Source of the DNA: an uncultured Prevotella sp. | Lineage (GTDB): Bacteria; Bacteroidota; Bacteroidia; Bacteroidales; Bacteroidaceae | NCBI GenBank assembly: GCA_934202525.1 | Contig: CAKPYB010000024.1 | Location: 1-52,694, forward strand | Direction of reading: 5' to 3' | DNA length: 52,694 nt | In this document: positions 17,601 through 25,629 of the stretch, one piece after another | Layout of the letters: each line of letters opens with the position of its first letter | Numbering within the stretch: the stretch's first letter is position 1 | Program-made: the position numbers and the translations under genes | Notes under the pieces: model-generated | Databases searched by the model: none | What the model was told of the DNA's origin: nothing | Seen by the model: only the letters and a program-made list of their open reading frames with translations

Positions 17601-20600
17601 CTCAGTTTGACCCAACCAGCACATGGGATGTCATTGCTGATACTGTATTCGTTTCGGTTCATTACGTTCCGTCTTCTACAGATGTGAAGATGAACTTGGG
17701 ACAGGCGGTGATGAATACAACCAATATGCCAAATGTGAAGAAGGAGTTGAACCTAACGTTCAACAACTTTGACAGAAACTACAAGAACCTCAAGGCATTC
17801 CGAGTACAGTACAAGGCACCAGGTGCTACAGACTGGACTACCTATCGTGAATATGTGCTCGCTGATGACGGTCATTTGTCATCATATCAAGAAGTCTTGC
17901 CAGATGATGCCAATGTGACTTGTCCTATCAATGTCGCTTCCCTGCCTGATGGTGATTACGTCTTCCGTGTATTGTCGGTTTGCAGTTATGGCAACGATGA
18001 GGTTTACAAGAGCAGTAATGAGATAGCCATCACTAAGGATATGGAGAAGCCGAGACCACTTGGACAGCCAACTCCTACCAATGGAATACTCACTGCGGCT
18101 GATGACATCAGTATCACCTTTAATGAAGACATCGTGAAGGGTGAGCTTACTGAGACAGCCAACTTCCGAGTCACTGGTGTGCTCAATGAGCAAGAGGTGG
18201 AACATGAGACGGCTCTCAACATGACAGATGCAGAGGTCACAGCCTCTACTGAGACAGACATCAATCTCTCAGGCAAGAGCTTCAGCATGGATATGTGGAT
18301 GAACGCAAAGGGCAAGGGCACAATCCTTAGTCATGGTAATGCTTCGTCCAAGTTTAGTCTTGGTGTAACGGAAGATAGCAAACTTGCTGTGACCGTGGCT
18401 AACGAGACCTACACTTCAGTGAATGCGATTCCACAGAACAAGTGGGTGTTCTTGACCTTGAACTATCAAACTCAGAACAATGGTGGCTTGTTGAGTGCTA
18501 ACGTGGCTGAGGATGCCAACGAGATAGAACTCTTTAAGAATCTGGATGTCGTAAAATATGCAGGTAATGGTATGCTGGCTGTTGGCAAGAACATGATGGG
18601 TGCTATCCATGAGTTGACTCTTTGGGATGAGGCGCATGATATGACATCTGCCTTGTTGAATCGCTCTAAGACCAAGGTTCCTTCTACTCGCCACTTGATA
18701 GGTTACTGGAAGATGAACGAGGGTGAGGGCACTGTAATTACCGATTATGCTCGCAACCGCCACATGAAGATGACTGCGGAAAGCTGGTATATCAACAATG
18801 TCAACAAGGCTGTGGCTCTCGATGGAAAGAACCACTTGGCGATGTCTATCGGACATTGTTCTCCTTTGGAGGATGACAGTTACGCTGTGGAACTCTGGAT
18901 GCGTGCTGACAAGCAGAAAGGTGAAAGCCAGTTGTTGCAAGCAGGAAGGGTAGGACTCTGGATGGATGCCAATGGTATTCTTCAACTCTCTTCTGGAGAC
19001 AAAGCTGGCAAGACCGACGACATCAATACCTACACGGCAAGCAAGAAGTCTTTGCAAGACAATGTTTGGCATCATGTAGCACTTAACGTGCTTCGCAATG
19101 GTAATGCCGCCGTCTATGTGGATGGTGAGCGAACCATGGCAACAAGTGCTTCTAACATCGCAACGCCTGCTGCTGATTCTCTCTTGATAGGTACACGCCG
19201 TACTCTTGAATCGGAGAATGAGTATGTATATGATCGTCCATTGACAGCGCAGATTGATGAAGTGCGACTTTGGAATGCTATGCTCAATGCCGACTTCTTG
19301 AAGAACCATCGTAAGTTGCGCCTTACAGGAACAGAACCGGGTCTTGTGGCTTACTATCCGTTTGAGAAGAAGACGCTTGATGCTGGTAATCAAATCGTCA
19401 CAGTAGGCAATGCCGCAGATTTGACAGATACTTCTGATGATAAGCGAATGGCTGTTTGTGGCGAGGAAATGGTTTATGTAGATGAAGCTCCTGCTTTGCG
19501 CACGAAGCCAGCGGAGGAGAATGTGCCATTCGACTTTGTGGCAAGTGATAACAAGATTGTCATCAATGTACGTGATGATTATGCTTCTCGCATAGAAGGT
19601 TGTACCCTGAACTTTACCGTTCAAGATGTGAAAGACATGAACGGCAACCTTTCGGACGCAGTTTGTTGGTCGGCTTATGTCAACCAGAACCAGTTGGAAT
19701 GGAAGAATACTAGTGTCAAGGCTTCTAAGAATGCCAATGAAGAGGCTACCTTTACGGCGACGATCGTCAACAAGGGTGGCAAGCAACAGATGTGGACACT
19801 CGACGGAATGCCTTCTTGGTTGAAAGCAGACATAGACAATGGTACTTCTGATGCTCTCGCTGAGACAGATATACTCTTTACAATTGCTAAGTCAACTCCT
19901 GTTGGCAAGTATGAGGAAACCGTTTATCTAGTTGGTAGCGATGGCATGGAATCTGCGCTGACCATCCATGTTACCGTCAATGGCGAGAATCCATCATGGA
20001 GTGTAGATGCTACTAAGTATGAGAACTCGATGAATATCATCTCTACACTGACGATACTCGGTGTTCCTTCAACGGATGCTGACGATGTCGTGGCAGTCTT
20101 CATAGATGACGAGTGTCGTGGTGTGGCTCAGCCTAAGTACAACAGTCGTTATGATGAGTACTTTGTGATGTTCAATGTCTATGGCGATGCCCAGGATGCA
20201 GGCAAGACGCTTACATTCAAGGCATACGATGCAAGTACTGGTATTACTTACCCTGCTTTGCAGACAAGTGAACCTGGCGTTTGGAAGTCAAATGGTTTGA
20301 TAGGAAAGCTCAACAACCCACTTCGCTTGGAGGCTGTGGATGTACTCGAACAGTCTCAGACCTTGAACAGTGGTTGGAACTGGATGTCATTCTATGTAGC
20401 TCCTGATGATATGGAAGTAGGCAATATGTTCTCTTCTGTTGCCGATGGAGTAAGTATCGTAAAAGCCCAGAATGGTTTTGCAAAGACTGATGACAGTCTA
20501 TGGTATGGTTCTCTTCATGCAATTGACAACAAGAGCCTTTATATGGTTCAGATGAATGAAGCCAAACCATTCCACTTGTTGGGTAAGCGTCTAGACAAAG

Positions 20601-21397
20601 CCCAGAAACAGATTACTGTTGAAGGTGGTTGGAATTGGATTGCCTATAATGGAACTTCATTGATTTCTGTGGCAGATGCTTTTGCAGGAATGCAACCTGT
20701 GGATGGTGATTTATTGAAGAGTCAGTCTTCATTTGCAGTCTATGATGGCTATGAATGGATTGGTTCATTGGAAACATTGGCTCCTGGCCAAGGCTATATG
20801 CTTCAGCGAGCAACTGATGAAACTTCGACTTTCACTTATCCAGAAGTGACCACTTCTACCTATATGGCAAAGCGTTTCATGACTCGTTCAACCCCATCAG
20901 TGTTTACACCGATACCACGTGGTAAGTATCCTTACAATATGACGATTGTGGCTCAGGTGAAACTCAATGGTGAACCTGTGGATGTCGGTACTGAGGTGGG
21001 TGTCTTTGCAGGTGAAGAATGTCGTACCGCTGAGTTTACGACTACTTATAAGGACATCAATGGTATAGCTTATCTTACGATTCCTGGTGATGAAACAGCG
21101 AAGCTGACCTTCAAGATGCCATACGGAGATGAAATCTTGACATCGGATGTTACTTTGGATTACAAGACCGATGATATGTTGGGTACGATACGCAATCCAT
21201 TTGTGATTTCATTTGAGATGGCAACTGGCATCCATGAGGTGGAAGCTGATGCTGACGAGGCTGAGGCTTGGTACGATCTCAATGGGCGTTGCTTGAAACA
21301 TCGCCCTGTGATGGAGGGAGTATATATTCGCCGTTACATGGATAAGGAAACCCGAAAGGTGAAGGCCGAGAAAGTAATCATCAAGAATAATAAATAG
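11663..21397 (+). CDS. Giant secreted LamG/fibronectin-like protein (3,244 aa)
   Basis: A signal peptide (residues 1-26) leads into a multi-domain extracellular protein. Fibronectin III-like modules span about 345-670. A LamG-like jellyroll ends near 860 (GYIDELRIFSG). Carboxypeptidase-regulatory-like beta sandwiches lie near 660 and 996. Two more LamG-like domains start near 2206 and 2407. Two GWNW repeats follow (about 2903 and 2990), and a short C-terminal region (from about 3202, WYDLNGR...) resembles the sorting-type tails of Prevotella surface proteins. It probably sits on or leaves the cell surface and binds glycans or host matrix; no catalytic site is seen. A TPR-AraC regulator gene follows with its own promoter, which suggests functional pairing. 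Confidence 0.85.
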   Translation: MKKRFLFKFFALLLCMLMGVVHGAKANRCFTQYWGVNTENIHHPTPTEPYLAFNVLFYDENSGDSFFLNANGNWNNGGDGEHRGVAIYVDGNYICSDNYFLPYGSWNYGSDKGNDGKDGKVEEICASVNGWWTSGENSNGKWNVNGYAATVNGTRYRVKFWDPFRTGDLRFVRVNVWMDKISCSTSHTVTIKGWWRNRDKGATNAELMERTWKFNGISDLSQSVPPATKMTAWDKFDLVTGPLWTQDGSKSWDGSVGTLSLPDTYITEKDMKNAYGSIYVKPDDLANNNSYKAGASETTTFSCAYTPSNHYNTTWLPVEFHRTTKSPDNEDNVTIYQFRHVKIAGFVKPQNLKISAEMWKKKTTLVWEVNNGDENSNSTNGTWSVYRYLDDNSEDKVRIAKDIDYSICKYTDTEVPEYDKKYRYEVTFVPKNAPALEQPQELTTSDTITVARNFPITIEDVVKNEGKKTFTIKWKTNAFLGNESYNFAIYRASNGTWGNDPIATIQVTNKNQQNFSYTDASEFSASSTYQYKVRLSMLENKLFESNVSKMVFLGDNSEVSSLSTTKGEYSGLVKISWTAKQVGTTATKYIVERRLKGSEDWAVIYRTSGTSDQYYFEDNTALPGQFYDYRVTSSAEGIGADDNGEVVKTTIDNTKTDDGFCRATGVISGRISYGTGVAVPNATVRLKQNNDSEDNLRQFYALRTANSQDGISLDLTESDLKKRFGEKPFSVQMYVSPDADQLENAHPVLFDLAGTLQLRLGTWDAVTNKYSLILKNGETEMTMDAALAASNYTSLTLTKDETGTAVMTTVDKDGNVQSKDLGKLSFSWNTEQAQGLRFGGSYTSDAANIFTGYIDELRIFSGKALSTTEIKNNYNHTLAGTESGLFLYWPIDEGFAGQSTAYDYSKTSGVANGHHGSLSGQTTSTVIPTEEQLSLFAVTDEQGNFVLRGVPFSGDGTNYTIIPTMGIHEFSPSYSTRYVSASSLTHSAVDFSDVSSFPVTGVVYYDGTDYPVEGCNFYVDGTICSKDGEAVTTDEEGKFTLSVPIGEHFIQVKKDGHEFISNGRYPEDPNGVGTKMTFDKSISNLEFLDATLVNFTGRVVGGSIEGDKPLGFGQSTNNIGMAEIILQAQDTKRRLNVVKVKNETSYSYETNTDNVTCASATSKISSKSWRGAKEDDADYSKSIFILTDEQTGEFSALLPPLIYTVQSVKVKSTNQDVGSSVTLDLSNALRENTDTLYAENGVDYELYTYNTALRQTYHSTPSFAVKQKGAEAGAFGIDNYHVEDMDGEADVKIYTASETDGVKYTYGYPVFVSGDNYTFEFEGFEEYVNQDDKDNVVTSRVPLAGNIVTISNAMSADQKVCAKDMSTYKYGDLLELEENQLQLDDDGKATYKWKAGLPNITEPYTRTLSINYDIEGRSYAWNKGLEGIVLGSLPTGNNFVTAGPDIVDMILRDPPGTNSFAAWTTGSVTTTSKVKGRAWSSENTAMTTTHLGVKIETLTGSPFFQVASDFETLDDLGVGITATTEGESSDTWVRTVTNTKTISTSSAPEFVGPIGDVFIGTATNILYGAVRNVGIRRADNNEFELNLKDMISTSLDFKTAFNYTANYIENVLLPNLESVRNSFLTKVNEIGSPTNNTESPVYLTTLSEEDERFGSSNSDKEVWGEQAVASNKVSENENLFVGPSYTIVWPKDNTKCYSDTIAWYNLQIANWKKALATNEEQKVMAIKDTQASVQNYSFDAGSSVTVTTAVDTTSTHTYDITVMGLAKLSNAFGLRVNTTGVDCTLETTTGGGTHNINETSESHSAEISYTLAEEGDDDAISVDVFDGKRKSGTPIFSHGPVFYTRGGQTSNPYEAEVKTKYYSPGTTIMEATMQIEVPKIRVNNNRTASLSNVPTGTPANFTLQLTNESQIDEDVYYKLLLIDESNNKGAKVSIDGMPLTDGRLIKIPAGTEVTKALQISQTDQGVLDYEDIGIVLASQTQFDPTSTWDVIADTVFVSVHYVPSSTDVKMNLGQAVMNTTNMPNVKKELNLTFNNFDRNYKNLKAFRVQYKAPGATDWTTYREYVLADDGHLSSYQEVLPDDANVTCPINVASLPDGDYVFRVLSVCSYGNDEVYKSSNEIAITKDMEKPRPLGQPTPTNGILTAADDISITFNEDIVKGELTETANFRVTGVLNEQEVEHETALNMTDAEVTASTETDINLSGKSFSMDMWMNAKGKGTILSHGNASSKFSLGVTEDSKLAVTVANETYTSVNAIPQNKWVFLTLNYQTQNNGGLLSANVAEDANEIELFKNLDVVKYAGNGMLAVGKNMMGAIHELTLWDEAHDMTSALLNRSKTKVPSTRHLIGYWKMNEGEGTVITDYARNRHMKMTAESWYINNVNKAVALDGKNHLAMSIGHCSPLEDDSYAVELWMRADKQKGESQLLQAGRVGLWMDANGILQLSSGDKAGKTDDINTYTASKKSLQDNVWHHVALNVLRNGNAAVYVDGERTMATSASNIATPAADSLLIGTRRTLESENEYVYDRPLTAQIDEVRLWNAMLNADFLKNHRKLRLTGTEPGLVAYYPFEKKTLDAGNQIVTVGNAADLTDTSDDKRMAVCGEEMVYVDEAPALRTKPAEENVPFDFVASDNKIVINVRDDYASRIEGCTLNFTVQDVKDMNGNLSDAVCWSAYVNQNQLEWKNTSVKASKNANEEATFTATIVNKGGKQQMWTLDGMPSWLKADIDNGTSDALAETDILFTIAKSTPVGKYEETVYLVGSDGMESALTIHVTVNGENPSWSVDATKYENSMNIISTLTILGVPSTDADDVVAVFIDDECRGVAQPKYNSRYDEYFVMFNVYGDAQDAGKTLTFKAYDASTGITYPALQTSEPGVWKSNGLIGKLNNPLRLEAVDVLEQSQTLNSGWNWMSFYVAPDDMEVGNMFSSVADGVSIVKAQNGFAKTDDSLWYGSLHAIDNKSLYMVQMNEAKPFHLLGKRLDKAQKQITVEGGWNWIAYNGTSLISVADAFAGMQPVDGDLLKSQSSFAVYDGYEWIGSLETLAPGQGYMLQRATDETSTFTYPEVTTSTYMAKRFMTRSTPSVFTPIPRGKYPYNMTIVAQVKLNGEPVDVGTEVGVFAGEECRTAEFTTTYKDINGIAYLTIPGDETAKLTFKMPYGDEILTSDVTLDYKTDDMLGTIRNPFVISFEMATGIHEVEADADEAEAWYDLNGRCLKHRPVMEGVYIRRYMDKETRKVKAEKVIIKNNK

Positions 21398-21425
21398 TGC
21401 AAGTTAAATTTTTAGTTAAGTAGTA

Positions 21426-21453
21426 ACGAGCTGGGATTCATTTCCCAGCTCGT
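21426..21453 (+). terminator. Terminator after the giant gene
   Basis: An 11-bp perfect stem (ACGAGCTGGGA and complement) with a 6-nt loop lies 29 bp after the stop codon. The T-tract that follows is weak, as is common in this phylum. Confidence 0.75.
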
Positions 21454-21509
21454 TTAGTGCGTGTATGAGATTTGTGTTCTTTTCTGCGAGAAAAATGAAG
21501 CGTAGCTTC

Positions 21510-21538
21510 TTGTAATTCAGATAATTTGTGTACTTTTG
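21510..21538 (+). promoter_or_regulatory. Promoter of the TPR-AraC regulator gene
   Basis: TTG (21510-21512), 18 bp, then TACTTTTG (21531-21538) fit the Bacteroidetes consensus. The regulator can therefore be transcribed separately from the giant gene. Confidence 0.7.
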
Positions 21539-21555
21539 TAGTGTAAAAAGAATCA

Positions 21556-23277
21556 ATGGATAGTAAAACAATGATGAAACATCTATATAATAAAGGTAAT
21601 GTGATAAGGCTTTTGATAGGTTTGGTAGTGATAGTGTTGGGCGGTATGAAGGGAAAGGCAACTGTACTTCCCGACAGTATCGTCAATGAGGACGGCGTGT
21701 ATTACTACATGTTGTCCGATACTCATAAGGCAGAGCAAATTATGGCGGAGCTGCGCAAGCGTGGCAAGCAACCCAAGTACGACCTGGACATGGTGGAGGG
21801 CGACCTTTACTATAATACAGGGCGTAGCATCCTAGGACTTCGACAGTATCTGAATGCCTTGCGGGCATCGGAAGTCAAGAAAGATGCGGAATTGTATATG
21901 AAGTTGCTTCATCGTGTCATATCTTGCTATGACGAGATGCACGATGAGGTGAAGAAAGTGACGTATGTCAAGTTGTTGCTTGCAAAAGCTGATGCTGTCC
22001 ATAACCAAGCGATGGAGTCGGTGGCATTGTTCTATCTGGGCAAGAGCCTCTATTATCAAGGCAACAAGGCGCAAGGGTATCAGAAAATGCAACAGGCTGT
22101 CAAGCTGATGAAGGCTTCTTCGTATGACCGAAAGTATGACAATCTGAGGGCAAACTACAATGACTTGCTCATCTTCTATGAGCGAGACCAACGGTTTGCA
22201 GATGCCTTGAAGGTGTTGGGTGAACTGAAGAATGTGCTTGACAGGGTGAATGGCGACGAGGCTGAGATGGAAGGTCTTTATAGCAGGGAGCGACGCAAAT
22301 GGGCGGCTCATGCGGCAGTGGTGTATTCCAAGATGGGAGACCACGAGAAAGAAGCAGATGCGGCTTATCAAGAGTTCTTGAAGGCGGGCAAGAAGTCGGG
22401 CAGCATCGACTATCTGATTATTCCTTATTTGTTAGGGAAGGGCAAGCAGGCGGAAGTGCTGCGGATGTGTCGTGAGCGAGAACGCTTTTTGATAGAACGA
22501 AAAGATACTGTAAATTTCTACATGGCATCGACCTTGAAGTTTGCAGGAGAAGTAAGTGGTGATTTAGGTGACTATAGAAAATCAGCCTCTTATTTTGCTC
22601 GTTTGGCTGTCATTCGTGATAGCATAAAGGTGCGGGAGCAACAAAGTACTGCACAAGAGTTGTCGCAAGTCTATGATATGACGGAGAAAGAAGAACAACT
22701 ATTGTGGAGTCGTATTGTGATGTATGCAGTTCTAAGTATCTTGCTTGTTGTGCTTGTTGTTGGTGCCATTTTATTTAATAACTATCGTGTCATCAAGCGG
22801 AAGAATCTTTCCTTGATGCTAAATATCGAGGAGGCATTAAGATACAAGGAAGAACTAAAAGCCAAGGAAGAAAGCGAGGTAAGTTCTAATGGTGTAGGTG
22901 AGGGCAACAAGGGTGTTGCTACAATTTCTGAAGATGCGACTTTGTTTCGTCAAATACATGACTATATCGTTGGTGAGGAGGTATTTAAGCAGTTGTCTCT
23001 TTCTCGTACAGACTTAATGGAACGTTTTCAGATACCTGCCAACAAGTTTGCTGGTCTTTTCACGAAGTATGCAGGGATGTCTTTTAGTGATTACATTACC
23101 AACCTACGAATAGACTTCGTGGCGGAGCAATTGATGACAGGAAACTATTCCACAGTGGGCAAATTCTTGCAAGAATACTCATTCATGTCTAGTTCTTCCC
23201 TTTATCGTGCTTTTACCAAAAAGTTTGGTATGTCGCCTCAGAAATTTATCAAGATGAAGTCTTGTAGGCATATCTGA
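21556..23277 (+). CDS. Membrane-anchored TPR sensor with AraC-type HTH
   Basis: This 573-residue protein has three parts. An N-terminal signal or membrane segment (about 7-30) precedes a TPR-like helical repeat domain (about 50-370). A transmembrane helix follows at about 385-407 (VMYAVLSILLVVLVVGAIL), then a coiled linker and a C-terminal AraC-type DNA-binding domain (about 470-573; second HTH ends in FGMSPQKFIKMK). Such one-component regulators sense a periplasmic signal and act directly on DNA from the membrane. ATG codons at 21571 and 21574 are alternative starts that place the signal segment nearer the N terminus. It probably controls the giant surface-protein gene upstream. Confidence 0.85.
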   Translation: MDSKTMMKHLYNKGNVIRLLIGLVVIVLGGMKGKATVLPDSIVNEDGVYYYMLSDTHKAEQIMAELRKRGKQPKYDLDMVEGDLYYNTGRSILGLRQYLNALRASEVKKDAELYMKLLHRVISCYDEMHDEVKKVTYVKLLLAKADAVHNQAMESVALFYLGKSLYYQGNKAQGYQKMQQAVKLMKASSYDRKYDNLRANYNDLLIFYERDQRFADALKVLGELKNVLDRVNGDEAEMEGLYSRERRKWAAHAAVVYSKMGDHEKEADAAYQEFLKAGKKSGSIDYLIIPYLLGKGKQAEVLRMCRERERFLIERKDTVNFYMASTLKFAGEVSGDLGDYRKSASYFARLAVIRDSIKVREQQSTAQELSQVYDMTEKEEQLLWSRIVMYAVLSILLVVLVVGAILFNNYRVIKRKNLSLMLNIEEALRYKEELKAKEESEVSSNGVGEGNKGVATISEDATLFRQIHDYIVGEEVFKQLSLSRTDLMERFQIPANKFAGLFTKYAGMSFSDYITNLRIDFVAEQLMTGNYSTVGKFLQEYSFMSSSSLYRAFTKKFGMSPQKFIKMKSCRHI

Positions 23278-23318
23278 TAGGATTACACCGCCACCCTGAT
23301 GGTTTGCCGTGTTTTATC

Positions 23319-23423
23319 CTATCCAGTTGAGGAAGGGGTAATGATGCCCGTATTGATGAGGTCAACAAACATCGCTCTGATGATAGGGACGATGAGGAAG
23401 GGCTTCACCGAGTAGTCCTCTGT
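23319..23423 (-). pseudogene. In-frame extension after znuC stop, possible membrane-protein relic
   Basis: Directly after the ZnuC-like stop codon the same frame stays open for 34 codons (including VKPFLIVPIIRAMFVDLIN) before a TAG. The hydrophobic pattern looks like the end of a membrane protein. It has no start codon of its own apart from an internal ATG. It could be the last trace of a lost gene, or chance. I cannot name a family. Confidence 0.2.
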
Positions 23424-24140
23424 TTATACATTAAGGAAATGTTCTTCTAGTTTTTCCCTTGGCATGTCTGTCGTGTCGTGATAATGCAGATGGTGGTTCA
23501 CGCAGGCGATGTGCTTCACGTTGTTGAGCACCTCGGCGATGTCGTGGCTCACGATGATGATGGCGCACTCCTTGTTGATTTGCTCCAGCATCTCGTACAT
23601 CTGTTTTTGGAATCTTCTGTCGATGTAGGTGTTGGGCTCATCCAGTATCACTATATCGGGTTTCGAAACAATGGCGCGGGCGAGGAGTACTCGCTGCAGC
23701 TGTCCGCCGCTCAAGGCTGCGATATGGCGGTCTTTCAACTCCGTGAGCTGCATCTGTTCCAGACAGTCGAGAACCTGCTGGTGCTGTGCCTGGGTGTATC
23801 TCGAAAAGAGACTTTTGGTCTTGCTGAGTCCTGAGAGTACCACTTCATAAACGGAGATAGGGAACTGTTTGTCGAGATGGTTGTATTGGGGCAGATATCC
23901 CATGCTGATTTCCCTTACTTCCTCTCCGTCTTTATGAAAGCGGATGCTGCCGTCTGTGGGTTTCATCAGTCCCAGGATGAGGCGCATGAGGGTTGTCTTG
24001 CCACCACCGTTGGGACCGATGATGCCAAGATAATCGTCTTTGTAGACGGTGAGGTTGATGTCGTGGAGCACCTCCTTGCCTTCGTAACCAGCCGAAAGAT
24101 GCTCTATCTCTATTAACTTTGAACTTTGAACTTTGAACAT
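23424..24140 (-). CDS. znuC: Metal ABC transporter ATP-binding protein (ZnuC-like)
   Basis: This 238-residue protein is an ABC ATPase with Walker A GPNGGGKTTL, signature LSGGQ and Walker B DIVILDEP, then a switch His in IVSHD. It matches the zinc/manganese (ZnuC/MntB) subfamily, supported by the solute-binding gene upstream. The first residues (MFKVQSSKL) come from a TTTGAACTTTGAAC repeat that overlaps the start, while the family core begins only at IEIEHLSAGYEG. The repeat thus seems to have supplied the start codon. No permease gene is found next to it. The partner permease is either elsewhere or lost. Confidence 0.85.
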   Translation of the reverse strand: MFKVQSSKLIEIEHLSAGYEGKEVLHDINLTVYKDDYLGIIGPNGGGKTTLMRLILGLMKPTDGSIRFHKDGEEVREISMGYLPQYNHLDKQFPISVYEVVLSGLSKTKSLFSRYTQAQHQQVLDCLEQMQLTELKDRHIAALSGGQLQRVLLARAIVSKPDIVILDEPNTYIDRRFQKQMYEMLEQINKECAIIIVSHDIAEVLNNVKHIACVNHHLHYHDTTDMPREKLEEHFLNV

Positions 24141-24147
24141 TGAACTT
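24115..24147. repeat. TTTGAAC low-complexity repeat forming the znuC start
   Basis: Four near-identical 8-bp runs (AACTTTGA, with one AACATTGA) span the znuC start codon on the other strand. The translated part gives the N-terminal MFKVQSSKL. Confidence 0.8.
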
Positions 24148-24177
24148 TATGATTAGTTATCGTTCTAACAAAGCTTT

Positions 24178-24231
24178 TGCCCTTACAGGGCGCCTTGTTA
24201 ACTGCTATTATACCCAGGGTGTTGCCCTGGG
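24178..24231. repeat. Hairpin-forming intergenic repeat (CCCAGGG/CCCTGGG)
   Basis: Two hairpins lie between znuC and znuA: GCCCT-AGGGC (24178-24190) and CCCAGGG-CCCTGGG (24213-24231). The ACCCAGGGTGTTGCCCTGGG type of element recurs widely between genes in Prevotella-like genomes. It may stabilise or attenuate the operon message. Confidence 0.6.
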
Positions 24232-24295
24232 CTAGGAGCTTCTGCCCTTTACCTTTCCCTTCGGCCGGTGACCGTTGGTTCAGGGCGTGTGGAGC

Positions 24296-25174
24296 TTACT
24301 TCCCAACAACGATTTTCTTGCCTTGCACTGCGGCTGCCGCTTCCTGCATCGCCCAGTTCCACTCGCCCTGCAATGGGTTGATATCCATTGGTTTGGTGTG
24401 GCTTTCGTTGATGAAGGTTGTGGTGTTGCGGTTGGCAAATTCTGCCTGTATGAGGCAATATTTGATCTTCTCTTTTCTTGCTCTCTCGATGAGGCTTTTC
24501 AGCTGGGAGGCACTAGGCTCCCTGCCTTCTTCCTCTATGGCAAGCTGCTCCAACTGGTAATCGCGGGCGAAGTAGGTGAGGATAGGGTGATAGATGACGA
24601 ACTTGTGAACCATCTCCGGATTATCCTTGAAACTCTTTCTGATGATGCTGTCTCGCTTGTCGATGATCTTCAGCAGCGACTGGTAGTTCTTCTCGAAGAA
24701 CGCCTTGTTCTTCGGCTCCAGTTCGCAGAGCGCCTTGAGGATGTTGCTGGCTATGATGCGGGCGTTGCTGCAACTCATCCATACGTGTGGGTCGATGTTG
24801 CCACCCGGAGTCTTGGCAGGCTTGATGCCCACGGAAGTATCTATCACTTTCATATCTGGAGCGTTGTCCTGCAGCTTCTTCATCCAGGTCTGTTCGAAAC
24901 CGATGCTTCCCACTTTCAGATAGAGGGCACTCTTCGAAAGTTCCATCATCTGTTCGGCGTATGGCTCGTAAGTCTCTGGATTGTTACCATTCGATACCAT
25001 TACGTTGACATCTACCTTGTCTCCGGCAATCTTATCTACGAAATATTGGTAGGGAGGGATGGTAACGGTTACAGTAGGCTTGGCATTACTTTCAGCCATG
25101 CCAGCCTTTTGCTGGTTGCTTTTGCAGCCAACCATTAGGGCGCATATTATAATAAGGTATAAAAATCTCTTCAT
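24296..25174 (-). CDS. znuA: Metal ABC transporter solute-binding lipoprotein (ZnuA-like)
   Basis: This 292-residue lipoprotein has a signal peptide ending in the lipobox LMVGC (Cys17), so it is anchored in a membrane and faces the periplasm. It has the two-lobed ZnuA fold with metal ligands in DPHVWMS and IYHPIL. The usual first His of the loop that reads HTYEP is replaced: here NPETYEP. This is seen in other Bacteroidetes members and may change metal preference. It begins 3 bp after the YqaA stop codon and is followed by the ZnuC-like gene across a hairpin repeat, so an operon is likely. Zinc is the best guess for the metal; manganese is possible. Confidence 0.85.
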   Translation of the reverse strand: MKRFLYLIIICALMVGCKSNQQKAGMAESNAKPTVTVTIPPYQYFVDKIAGDKVDVNVMVSNGNNPETYEPYAEQMMELSKSALYLKVGSIGFEQTWMKKLQDNAPDMKVIDTSVGIKPAKTPGGNIDPHVWMSCSNARIIASNILKALCELEPKNKAFFEKNYQSLLKIIDKRDSIIRKSFKDNPEMVHKFVIYHPILTYFARDYQLEQLAIEEEGREPSASQLKSLIERARKEKIKYCLIQAEFANRNTTTFINESHTKPMDINPLQGEWNWAMQEAAAAVQGKKIVVGK

Positions 25175-25176
25175 AA

Positions 25177-25629
25177 TTAAACGATAAAACTCAGTCCATA
25201 GACCAATAAAACATATCTTAGTACTTTTCCGATGGTGATACTGAGTATCGAAATCGGAATATTGGCTCTTGTCAAGCCTAAAACGATGGTGATGGCACTT
25301 CCCAATAGTGGGAGAAAGGCGAAGAATCCCATCCAGGCGCCTCTGCCTGCCATGAAACGTTCAGCCTTATCCAGACTTTTTTTCTTCACATGCAGGTATT
25401 TCTCTATCCATTCCATCTTACCCATTCTGCCCACACCGTAGTTGAACATGGAACCAAGCACATTGCCGATGCTACCGTAGATAACGAGGGGGAGAGGCTC
25501 TAGTCCAGCTGCCTGCAAGCCTGCCATTACTGCCTCGCTGCTGAATGGGAAGAAAGAACCTGCCAGAAAAGCTGCAGCAAGCATGCCCCAATAGCCCCAG
25601 TCGATTAAGAAACTGATAATCCAACTCAT
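25177..25629 (-). CDS. YqaA/DedA family membrane protein
   Basis: This 150-residue protein has four to five hydrophobic segments and the DedA/VTT-type core (FAFLPLLGSAITIVLGL and G-x-x-x-R near the end). DedA-type proteins are implicated in lipid carrier (undecaprenyl phosphate) recycling and membrane homeostasis; the YqaA branch is less well known. Its start overlaps the upstream membrane protein by 4 bp (ATGA) and its stop precedes the znuA start by 2 bp, so all three are translated as one unit. Confidence 0.8.
   Translation of the reverse strand: MSWIISFLIDWGYWGMLAAAFLAGSFFPFSSEAVMAGLQAAGLEPLPLVIYGSIGNVLGSMFNYGVGRMGKMEWIEKYLHVKKKSLDKAERFMAGRGAWMGFFAFLPLLGSAITIVLGLTRANIPISILSITIGKVLRYVLLVYGLSFIV

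Noticed and set aside
18416..19786. 456-codon minus-strand frame inside the giant gene
   Set aside because: Same reason; the LamG-like domains on the plus strand explain this region.
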